Shown piece after piece: positions 1-6,303 of a DNA stretch of 13,129 nucleotides; the stretch's first letter is position 1, and the number at the start of each line of letters is the position of its first letter. The position numbers and the translations under genes were made by a program. A model generated the notes under the pieces. The model saw only the letters and a program-made list of their open reading frames with translations, searched no databases and had not been told where the DNA came from. Origin of the DNA: CAJGDV01 sp036667875 (GTDB taxonomy: Bacteria; Bacillota_I; Bacilli_A; RF39; UBA660); the NCBI GenBank assembly GCA_036667875.1, contig JAVWTD010000035.1, positions 1 through 13,129 on the forward strand, in the 5' to 3' direction.

Positions 1-120
1 TACCTTCTTAAATAATTATAACAAATTTATAAATTAAAGTACATAGTTAATTATTACAATTTTAAAAATCTTGAATGAAAAGTTAAATTACAAATAAAAT
101 GATAGTCATGGTACGCATTT

Positions 121-176
121 TTTTAAAGCAAAAGAAAACTCCTTAAGGCTTATAAATAAAGGCTTAGGGAGGTTTT
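121..176 (-). terminator. Probable terminator hairpin, leftward
   Basis: Arms 135-147 and 163-176 pair with one bulged G and one G-T wobble (AAAAC-TCCTTAAG against CTTAGGGAG-GTTTT). Read leftward, the stem ends in GGAGTTTT and continues into a T-rich tail (CTTTTGCTTT), as in a rho-independent terminator. It would end the transcript of the gene at 323-856, leaving a 3' untranslated region of about 150-190 nt. Read rightward the tail is poorer in T. The loop also holds part of a direct repeat of AAGGCTTA. Confidence 0.55.
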
Positions 177-251
177 ACTCTCTTACAACTGTCAAAGTTA
201 TAATTATAAGAAATAAAGTACATTATCGATTTTAAAAGAGGACAATATGGG

Positions 252-308
252 TACATAGTGATTAAAAAGATAATTGCCATCAAGATATATTCATGGGGTC
301 ACTATGTA
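252..308. repeat. Inverted repeat TACATAGTGA with 37-base loop
   Basis: Arms TACATAGTGA (252-261) and TCACTATGTA (299-308) are perfectly complementary, with a 37-base interior. On the plus strand the right arm is followed by a T-rich run. As RNA the stem could extend by G-U pairs on both sides. The function is unknown. It lies just beyond the stop of the gene at 323-856, so on the minus strand it would be in that gene's 3' untranslated region. Confidence 0.55.
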
Positions 309-322
309 TTATATTTTCTAAT

Positions 323-856
323 TTATTTCTTTTGTAATTCTTTATATGCAATATGATAGTTTAGGTTTGTTTCTTGTTGAAACATTGGTATTCCTTTTTG
401 ATATTCAGTTATCAATTCAGTTAAGGCTGATCTAATAACAATGTCTAATTCATTTGAATAATTCATAATTTTTTTATGATAATTATATTCTAGACGGTCT
501 AAAATTTTATATTGTCCTGTTGGAAATACTCTTAAATCTAAATCATAATCAATATATTTTATTGTGTTTTCTTCGATTATAAAAGGGGATGCAATATTAC
601 AGTAATAATAGATACCATCTTTTTTTAATTGTGCAATTATGTTAAACCATTTATCTTTAAAGAAATACATAATGGCTGGTTCTTTTGTTTTCCATGTTAT
701 CCCTTCAGCTTTTGTGACAATTGTTTTATTATTAGCAAAAACTAAATAATCTTTTTGTTCATCTAATAGTGTTGCTTCATCCCAAGACCTATGAACATTA
801 CCGTTATGCTTGTAGCATTGAATTTGTAGTTTATCTCCGATACATAATTTATTCAT
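323..856 (-). CDS. ntdp: Nucleoside tri-/diphosphatase, Ntdp family (DUF402)
   Basis: This 177-residue protein resembles the DUF402/UPF0374 family, whose Staphylococcus aureus member Ntdp hydrolyses nucleoside tri- and diphosphates with a divalent metal. Recognisable blocks in order are YKHNGNVHRSWDEATLL (residues 15-31), TWKTKEPAIMYFF (54-66), WFNII (70-74), YYYCNIASPF (83-92) and YIDYDLDLRVFP (101-112), then LDRLEY (119-124). The Asn and the Asp cluster match the metal-binding acidic face of the family. It is soluble with no signal peptide. The length is typical. The ATG at 856 follows an AAGTGA-like ribosome site. It appears monocistronic: the gene upstream ends in a terminator at 914-937. 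No catalytic residue looks missing. The assignment is by recognised motifs. Confidence 0.9.
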   Translation of the reverse strand: MNKLCIGDKLQIQCYKHNGNVHRSWDEATLLDEQKDYLVFANNKTIVTKAEGITWKTKEPAIMYFFKDKWFNIIAQLKKDGIYYYCNIASPFIIEENTIKYIDYDLDLRVFPTGQYKILDRLEYNYHKKIMNYSNELDIVIRSALTELITEYQKGIPMFQQETNLNYHIAYKELQKK

Positions 857-879
857 AAATTTTCACTTCTCTCACTACA

Positions 880-885
880 ATTATA
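880..885 (-). promoter_or_regulatory. Putative -10 box of the Ntdp gene
   Basis: A perfect TATAAT reads leftward at 885-880, about 24 bases before the ATG. No good -35 is visible: the T-rich sequence at the expected distance is only TTTATT-like. Transcription would start near 873. Confidence 0.45.
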
Positions 886-913
886 ACTTATTTATAATAA
901 AAAATAAAGCAAT

Positions 914-937
914 AAAAAAACATTACATAATGTAATG
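914..937 (-). terminator. Terminator of the S41 protease gene
   Basis: Perfect 8-bp stem CATTACAT/ATGTAATG (921-937) with a one-base nominal loop, followed leftward by seven T. The protease stop codon TAG (938-940) directly abuts the stem. Confidence 0.85.
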
Positions 938-2064
938 CTAATTCATATTTATTTCGATTGCTTTTTGTAATTGATTATCATTTTGTTTTGTAGGATTTTT
1001 ATAGTAATTTTTATCTAATTCAACTTTAATGTTTGGTTCTATTCCTTTACCATTAATCCAATTCCCTTTTGGTGTTAGCCATTTTTTTGTTGTAAGTTTA
1101 TATTTTATATCGGTATTTTGGCTGTTTTGAACTTCTTGAACTGTTCCTTTTCCATAAGTTTTGTCACCTACAATATTGGCTTTATATTCTTCTTTTAATG
1201 CTGCAGTTAGCATTTCGGAAGCTGATGCACTATTTTTGTTTACTAAAACTGCTACTGGATATTTTTTTGTTTCTTTTCCTTTTGAGTAATACTTTTTTGT
1301 TTCTTTTTTTGTTTGCATTTGATATATAACATGGTTATTATCTAAAAACATACTAATTATATTTTCAACTGAGGTTAAATGTCCTCCTGTATTATCTCTT
1401 ACATCAATTATTAAAGAATCAAATCCTTTTTTTTCTAGATTGTCTAAAATGTCTTTAAATTGTTTATCAGTGTTTGCTGCGAATATACTTATATATATAT
1501 ACGCTATTTTTTTATTGTCTTTTGAGAGTATTTCTCCATCAACTGATTTAAGAGTTACTATTTCTCTTTTTATAGAGAAGGTTTTATCAATATTATCTCT
1601 TTTTATTAGTAATTTGATTTCTTGTTGTTTTGAATTTTTTACCATATTTGTAAAATCTGTTGTTGTTTTATTTTTCAAATCTTCATTTTCAAATTTAACA
1701 ATAATATCTCCTGGTTTTAAACCGGCACGTTCTGCTGGAGAATTTTCAACTACTCCTAGGATAGCAATTTCTCCACTTTCTAAATTAACAATTTCTATTC
1801 CAAAGCCACTGTAACTACCATTTAATTGTGTATTTAATGAGTTTGATAATGTATCCGATACTACACTTGAGTATGGGTCTCCTAATTCATCTACAATACT
1901 AGATAAGGCCTTTTTAAATACTTTTTTTTCGTCAATTTCGTCATAATAATTTTCTTTAATATAATTATAATCTGATATAAATTTATCTAATTCTTTTGAA
2001 TGTGTAAAATTAGAATTTTTTCTTCCTAAAAAGTATCCCATTGATAAACTAAATATTACTGTTA
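938..2064 (-). CDS. S41 family C-terminal processing peptidase (5' end missing)
   Basis: This is a membrane-anchored carboxy-terminal processing serine protease of the CtpA/CtpB/Prc type, acting outside the membrane. Counting from the first visible ATG (2041), a PDZ domain spans about residues 60-150 (GSYSGFGIEI, SPAERAGLKPGDIIVKF). The peptidase follows: DVRDNTGG (about 213-220), the nucleophile Ser in NSASASEML, and the general-base Lys in TYGKGTVQ. The C-terminus (GIEPNIKVEL) closes the fold; no peptidoglycan-binding domain follows. The ATG at 2041 is probably not the true start. The frame stays open upstream to the gap and reads TVIFSLS before MGYFLGRK, which looks like the end of an N-terminal transmembrane helix, so the start lies in the gap. 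CtpB cleaves SpoIVFA in Bacillus sporulation; whether this protein does so is inference. Confidence 0.93.
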
Positions 2065-2164
2065 NNNNNNNNNNNNNNNNNNNNNNNNNNNNNNNNNNNN
2101 NNNNNNNNNNNNNNNNNNNNNNNNNNNNNNNNNNNNNNNNNNNNNNNNNNNNNNNNNNNNNNNN
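2065..2164. other. Assembly gap of exactly 100 N
   Basis: A run of 100 N, the usual placeholder for a scaffold gap of unknown length. It removes the start of the protease gene on its left and the end of the thioredoxin-fold gene on its right. The real gap may be shorter or much longer, so adjacency of these two genes is not proven. Confidence 0.98.
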
Positions 2165-2880
2165 TTTTTTAAGAAAGTTAAAATAGAATCTTTTCCTTCG
2201 TATCCTTCTATTACTTTTTCATTTTGTATTTTTAATAGTGTTGTACTTGAAATTTTTAATTCATTAATATTTGATGTATATAAGTTTGCTTCTTCATTTT
2301 TAATATTTTTATTAAATCCTAAAGAAAGATTTACTTTATATACATTTTTCTTATTTTCTTTTGAAGAGTATGAAGATAAAAATACATTGTATGCTTCATT
2401 ATATATGTCTTCTTTATCATAAACTAAAACATAGTATTCGTTTTGATTTTGTTTTAAAATATCTTTTGCGAGTATTTCTTCATATTGTATAGTAACTTGA
2501 GTTGGTTCTTCTTTATTTTTTTTAGGTTCTTCATTTTTCTTTATTAGATATGTTGCTAAATAAATAACTAATAATATAGCAGTAACTGCTAGGACTATTT
2601 TTGTAAGTTTTAGCATTTCATTGTCATCTAATAAATATTTTTCTTTTTTAACTTTAACTTGTTCTTTTAAAACTGGTTTTTCTTTTTCAGTTTTTATAAT
2701 ATCTTTATTAACTGTATTTTTTTGTTGTTTGGTTGTTTCTTTTTTCATATTATTTGTACTAGAGTTCTTGTTAGTACTTGTTGGTTTCTTTTTAGTAGTG
2801 TTAGTTTTTCCTTTTTGATTTGCAACTACTTTTGTACTTGTTTTATTTGTTGTTGTTTTCTTTTTTGTTTCTTTTTCCAT
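2165..2880 (-). CDS. Membrane-anchored thioredoxin-fold protein lacking CxxC (3' end missing)
   Basis: 238 residues are visible before the gap. Residues 1-85 are a low-complexity tail rich in Lys, Thr and Asn, probably cytoplasmic. A transmembrane helix spans about 94-113 (IVLAVTAILLVIYLATYLI). The outer part (about 131-238) follows a thioredoxin pattern: strand YYVLVYDKED, helix, strand VYKVNLS, then ISSTTLLKIQNEKVIEGYEG and a final helix DSILTFLK. The CxxC is absent and the usual cis-Pro position appears to be Thr, so redox chemistry is unlikely. The end of the fold is nearly reached, so the stop probably lies soon inside the gap. The start ATG at 2880 follows AGGTGAT. The function is unknown; the fold call is my inference from the strand pattern. 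Confidence 0.7.
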
Positions 2881-2896
2881 TTTATCACCTATTACA

Positions 2897-2905
2897 AGTA
2901 TATCA
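2897..2905 (-). promoter_or_regulatory. Extended -10 box before the thioredoxin-fold gene
   Basis: TGATATACT reads leftward at 2905-2897, that is TG-N-TATACT. No -35 is recognisable (ATATAT at the expected place). Its end is only 6 bases before the AGGTGAT ribosome site, implying a leader of about 10-12 nt. Confidence 0.4.
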
Positions 2906-2907
2906 CA

Positions 2908-2952
2908 AAAAAAAAGAAAATATATATAAAAGGATATATTTCATATATATTT
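2908..2952 (-). terminator. Weak GC-free terminator after the lipoprotein gene
   Basis: Ten-bp perfect arms AAATATATAT (2918-2927) and ATATATATTT (2943-2952) with a 15-base loop, followed leftward by TCTTTTTTTTT. The stem has no G or C, so it is weak, but its place just after the stop (2958-2960) and the T-run fit. Confidence 0.45.
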
Positions 2953-2957
2953 CACAA

Positions 2958-3959
2958 TTATTTTATAATAGCTCTCTCATTTATTGAGAGTGCTACATTT
3001 ATAATTTCATCTTCTATATTATCAGATATTATGTAATAATCTATTCCTTTAGAAGACCATGTTATTGAATAATCATTCATTATTCCTATTACATCACCAA
3101 CTTGTATTGGCATTCCATCACTCGTTACATTATTATCATTTTTATTTGTTGTTGCTTCTTGAATAAATGTAAATGGATTATCACCATCAAAATTTAGAAT
3201 TACTCTTTCTCCATTTTTTGTTTTTAATTTGTCTTGTGTGGATAGTTTTGTATTTTTAGGTACATACATGGGATATATTATTTCGTCTATGGTTTTATTA
3301 GTTTTTTTTGTTTCTTCTTTTGTACTTGCATCTACTGATATATTTTCATCTAGAGAAAAGAATTTATCATTAAATTTTGAATTATAATCAATTTTTTCAA
3401 AGTCTACTACTATTTTTACAAGGCCTTCTTCATTGTAAACAGTTACTTTTTTCATTTTGCCTTTTTTATTAAATAAAACTTTTTGTGTCTTTAGAGTAGA
3501 ATTGTTTAAATAATTAACTTTACTTTCATAAATGTATTCTTTTTCATTTTCATTGAATTTAATTTTTTCTTCATTTTTTAAATCATTTATTATATTATGT
3601 AGAAGGTATGATTGAGAGTTATTATAAGGCCAATCACTTTGAAACTTAAAACTTTTATTTAATGAAGGTGTAATGACAAAAACTCCATCATTATTTTTTA
3701 ATATTATTTGTTCATGATCATTATTTTTATTTTTTAAAGATACTCTATAGAAGTTTTTCTTTTTGTATGATACATCAACACTATATTCATAATTTGTTTC
3801 ATTGTTCATCATTTTCATTGAACCTTTTAAGTGATATGAATTTAAATTATCAATTTTATTTGATATTTCATCTAATACTTGTTTTTCGGTTTTTTCACCA
3901 CATCCTGTTAAGCTAAAAGCTGAAATTATACTTATTACTACGATAAATATTTTTTTAAT
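2958..3959 (-). CDS. LolA/YdcC/GerS-like lipoprotein, probable ATT start
   Basis: This predicted lipoprotein has 333 residues from the proposed start. The N-terminus is a lipoprotein signal: KK, a hydrophobic run IFIVVISIISAF, and lipobox SLTGC with Cys 20, so it is anchored outside the membrane. The middle resembles the LolA-like fold of Bacillus YdcC and clostridial GerS (a sensitive lipid- or peptide-binding half-barrel: repeated strands such as YHLKGSMKM, YEYSVDVSYKKKNFYRVSL). The C-terminal third (YVPKNTKL to ITWSSKGIDYYIIS) resembles the DUF4367-like tail seen in such proteins. Start choice: an ATG exists at 3992, but it has no ribosome site and would add 11 polar residues before the signal. 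AGGAG at 3967-3971 is placed 7 bases before ATT at 3959, giving a textbook MKK signal peptide. GerS relatives act in spore germination; that role here is inference. Confidence 0.75.
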   Translation of the reverse strand: MKKIFIVVISIISAFSLTGCGEKTEKQVLDEISNKIDNLNSYHLKGSMKMMNNETNYEYSVDVSYKKKNFYRVSLKNKNNDHEQIILKNNDGVFVITPSLNKSFKFQSDWPYNNSQSYLLHNIINDLKNEEKIKFNENEKEYIYESKVNYLNNSTLKTQKVLFNKKGKMKKVTVYNEEGLVKIVVDFEKIDYNSKFNDKFFSLDENISVDASTKEETKKTNKTIDEIIYPMYVPKNTKLSTQDKLKTKNGERVILNFDGDNPFTFIQEATTNKNDNNVTSDGMPIQVGDVIGIMNDYSITWSSKGIDYYIISDNIEDEIINVALSINERAIIK

Positions 3960-3979
3960 ATTATCACTCCTGTCATTAA

Positions 3980-4008
3980 AATATATGAACATATAAAACT
4001 TTTATGAA
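3980..4008 (-). promoter_or_regulatory. Putative promoter of the lipoprotein gene
   Basis: TTCATA (4008-4003), 17 bases, then TATATT (3985-3980). Transcription would begin near 3973, just before AGGAG (3971-3967). If correct, the ATG at 3992 is not in the messenger, which supports the ATT start at 3959. Confidence 0.45.
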
Positions 4009-4017
4009 ATAAATCAA

Positions 4018-4046
4018 TAAAAAAGAGCAATATTAAATATTGTTCT
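4018..4046 (-). terminator. Terminator of the cdaA-cdaR operon
   Basis: Arms AAAGAACAATATT and AATATTGCTCTTT pair with a single A-C mismatch and a one-base nominal loop, followed leftward by a T-rich tail. The outermost bases overlap the cdaR stop codon (4047-4049). This separates cdaR from the lipoprotein gene. Confidence 0.75.
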
Positions 4047-5402
4047 TTATTTTTTGTTTATATTAATTGTTACTTTTTTTGTTTTAGATAAGTATAGAAC
4101 TCTCGAATCATTGCCTTCTACAACAACTTCTACTTCATGTGTTCCTACACCTAATCCTTCAAGGTTTATATAAGCTACAATATCATCGGAAGAGATTCCG
4201 TTTATAACAGAAGAGACTCCTTTTAGATTGACAGTAACTGCTGTTGCTTCTTGACTTGAAGCTGAAACATTAAGTCCTGCTGCTAGATTTCTAGATACAA
4301 CTTTTATGTTGCTTATATCTCTTTCTGATACATTTCCTAATTTAATTGAAATTGTAACACTGTTAGTAGACATATATGTTATACCTACAGGTTTTGATAA
4401 ATCAACTTTATATTCTTTATCTACTTTTAAATCGGTTACATCAATTTGTAATGGTAAATAATTTAATGTTTCAAGTACATCTTTAGAACCATATACAGTA
4501 ACTTTTGAAATACTTGTTTCTAGGGAAGTTATTGCTTTTCCAAATGCAACATTTCCGCTTGGAATTACACGAATTGGTAATTCTTTAGAAGGGGAAACAA
4601 TATTGACGTCAACATCAATTTTGCTTGGAACAATTTCTACGTTTACAACATTTCCTTTTTCGTCATAAGCTTTCAAAGGTACATCTTTTACAGTTTGTTT
4701 TCCTACTTCTTGTGACACTAAATTTTTAATGTCGAATAGAGCTTTTACTGATGCTACTTGTTTTAATTGATGCTCAGCACCTTTAATAATAACTTTGTCT
4801 GTTTCAACACTTGTAGTGTCTATTACTAGTTTTGGATCGAGTTTATCTTTATTAAGTACATCTACTGATAAATCTTTTGTTTGAGATACCTTATCGTAAA
4901 TTGTTACATTAATACTTGATGGATTAACCATATATTCAAGATTTGTTAATGATTGATTATATTTAATGTTAACTTTATGAGATCCAGGTTTTAACTCTGT
5001 TAAGTCAACTGTTACATCGTATGATGACATTTGCTTAGCTATGAAGAGGTCTGTTTTACTTCCTATTAAAGTAATATCGACTGTACTAGGCAAACCTTCT
5101 GCAACATAAGCTTCTTCATTGTAAAGTGCTTTTACAGGTAAAGACCTTAACACTTCAGCTGAATTTTTCGAAAATGTTACTATTTGAAGGTCTATTACAA
5201 TAAACATTACGACTGCTAAAAATAGCGAGATAAATAATATTGTATTTTTCTTTGACAACCAATTTTCAAATGTTTTTCCTGAGCCGTCATGATTTTTAGT
5301 TATTCTTAAAATAAATTTTGTTATTGGAGTTATTATTTTTTTATCTATAAATGTCCAAATAGAGCCGAAGAAATTTTTAATTTTCTTTAATATCGTCTTC
5401 AT
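4047..5402 (-). CDS. cdaR: CdaR, YbbR-domain regulator of the diadenylate cyclase
   Basis: This 451-residue protein regulates the membrane cyclase CdaA, which it normally contacts across or at the membrane. Residues 1-50 form an unusually long Lys/Ile-rich cytoplasmic segment. A single transmembrane helix spans about 53-73 (TILFISLFLAVVMFIVIDLQIV region). Then come about four YbbR-type beta repeats of roughly 85-95 residues each, recognisable by recurring VDVTLIGSK/VTVYGSKDVL and IDVTDLK-type strands. The length is typical for four repeats. The gene overlaps the end of cdaA by 26 bases, so the two are translationally coupled, and a terminator follows directly. The usual third member of the operon, glmM, is not downstream here. 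Identity is well supported by the domain pattern and by position after cdaA. Confidence 0.93.
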   Translation of the reverse strand: MKTILKKIKNFFGSIWTFIDKKIITPITKFILRITKNHDGSGKTFENWLSKKNTILFISLFLAVVMFIVIDLQIVTFSKNSAEVLRSLPVKALYNEEAYVAEGLPSTVDITLIGSKTDLFIAKQMSSYDVTVDLTELKPGSHKVNIKYNQSLTNLEYMVNPSSINVTIYDKVSQTKDLSVDVLNKDKLDPKLVIDTTSVETDKVIIKGAEHQLKQVASVKALFDIKNLVSQEVGKQTVKDVPLKAYDEKGNVVNVEIVPSKIDVDVNIVSPSKELPIRVIPSGNVAFGKAITSLETSISKVTVYGSKDVLETLNYLPLQIDVTDLKVDKEYKVDLSKPVGITYMSTNSVTISIKLGNVSERDISNIKVVSRNLAAGLNVSASSQEATAVTVNLKGVSSVINGISSDDIVAYINLEGLGVGTHEVEVVVEGNDSRVLYLSKTKKVTININKK

Positions 5403-6204
5403 TTTCTATTTCATCCTCCTCATCAATAACTATTTCTTTTTCTGGTCTTAGTTCTTCTAAAATCATTAATTTGAATTCATCAATTGTTAAGTTGTAGAAT
5501 AATTCTCCTCCCATGGCAATTGATATTCTTCCTGTTTCTTCTGAAACAACTAGAGCTAAGCAGTCTGCTTCTTCTGAAATTCCTAGAGCTGCTCTATGTC
5601 TTGTCCCTAGTCTTTTACTTATCTTAAGGCTATCACTTGTAGGAAAAACTGCTCCTGCACAAGTAATTTTATCTCCTTGTATAATTAATCCGCCGTCATG
5701 AAGTGGATTATTTGGGAAGAAAATAGCAATTAACAAATCGCTTGTAATTTCTCCATAAACTTTTTTTGCTCTTTCGATATAGTCTTGTAAACTATTATCT
5801 CTTTCAATTACAATTAAAGCACCAATTCGCATTTTCTTTAAATATTCTACTGCGTTTATAATTTCGTAAACTACTCTTTCTCTTTCATCTACTGTTAAGA
5901 CTTTATGCCTTCCTAACAACTGGCTTCTTCCTAATTGCTCCAGAACATTTCTAATTTCTGGTTGAAATATTATGATTAAAGCTAATGGTCCCCATTCAAT
6001 AATATAGTCAATCATAAAACTAATTGTGACTAAATCTAGGAAATCACTTACTATTTTTAATATTGCTACTATAACAATTCCTTTAAACAATAATGCCATT
6101 TTTACATTTTTTCTAAGACTTTTTAATATATAATATAAAACAAGCCAAACAATCAAAACATCAGCAAATTTTTTTAAAGTTTCAATTATACTATCTAGTG
6201 TCAT
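5377..6204 (-). CDS. cdaA: CdaA diadenylate cyclase
   Basis: This 275-residue membrane enzyme makes cyclic di-AMP from two ATP. Three transmembrane helices lie at about 12-29, 37-55 and 60-80 (ending GPLALIIIFQPEIRNVLEQLG, a CdaA hallmark). The DAC catalytic domain follows. It carries PLHDGGLII (167-175) in place of the usual DGA motif, and the ATP-binding GTRHRAALGISE with RHR at 202-204. The neighbouring DxxxxxVVSEETGRISIA block is intact. The C-terminus is acidic (EEDEIENEDDIKEN). The Asp of the DGA motif, which binds metal, is kept; only Ala becomes Gly, so activity is expected. ATG at 6204 is preceded by GGAGG (6211-6215), 6 bases away. It is first in a two-gene operon with cdaR. Confidence 0.96.
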   Translation of the reverse strand: MTLDSIIETLKKFADVLIVWLVLYYILKSLRKNVKMALLFKGIVIVAILKIVSDFLDLVTISFMIDYIIEWGPLALIIIFQPEIRNVLEQLGRSQLLGRHKVLTVDERERVVYEIINAVEYLKKMRIGALIVIERDNSLQDYIERAKKVYGEITSDLLIAIFFPNNPLHDGGLIIQGDKITCAGAVFPTSDSLKISKRLGTRHRAALGISEEADCLALVVSEETGRISIAMGGELFYNLTIDEFKLMILEELRPEKEIVIDEEDEIENEDDIKEN

Positions 6205-6231
6205 AAACTACCTCCATCCTTTTCTTATAAA

Positions 6232-6260
6232 ATTATACCATATATTTCTAAAATTATAAA
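6232..6260 (-). promoter_or_regulatory. Promoter of the cdaA-cdaR operon
   Basis: TTTATA (6260-6255), 17 bases, then an extended -10 TGGTATAAT (6240-6232), a perfect TG-N-TATAAT. Transcription would begin near 6225, leaving a leader of about 20 nt that holds GGAGG. Confidence 0.7.
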
Positions 6261-6271
6261 TAAAACTTTTA

Positions 6272-6303
6272 AAATAAAAAAAGCCAATTGTTGTTTTGGC
6301 TTT
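6272..6303 (-). terminator. Terminator of the three-gene trmL operon
   Basis: Perfect 8-bp stem AAAGCCAA/TTGGCTTT (6280-6287 and 6296-6303) with an 8-base loop, followed leftward by a T-rich tail. The stop codon of the acidic membrane protein (6302-6304) lies within the stem. Confidence 0.88.

Larger units (their letters stand above)
1..322. other. Gene-poor AT-rich stretch with two hairpins
   Basis: I see no convincing coding region here. It holds an imperfect hairpin at 135-176 and a long-loop inverted repeat at 252-308, both listed separately. A weak plus-strand promoter-like pair is present: TTGAAT at 71-76 and TAAAAT at 95-100, 18 bases apart. The word GTACATAGT occurs at 39-47 and 251-259, with its complement ACTATGTA at 301-308. 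This could be the 3' untranslated region of the leftward gene, an intergenic RNA, or both. Confidence 0.6.

Noticed and set aside
241..257. AGAGGA followed by ATG at 247 as a leader peptide start
   Set aside because: The frame is only three codons (M-G-T-stop) and no downstream plus-strand gene exists for it to control.
39..308. TACATAGT at 40-47 and ACTATGTA at 301-308 as terminal repeats of a small mobile element
   Set aside because: Only 8 bases match, flanks show no target duplication, and a closer copy at 252-261 explains the pairing better.
258..356. Plus-strand 32-codon frame starting at GTG, basic start then hydrophobic, like a small toxin or membrane peptide
   Set aside because: There is no ribosome site near the GTG and its second half overlaps the 3' end of the Ntdp gene on the other strand. 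AT-rich DNA easily gives such hydrophobic frames.
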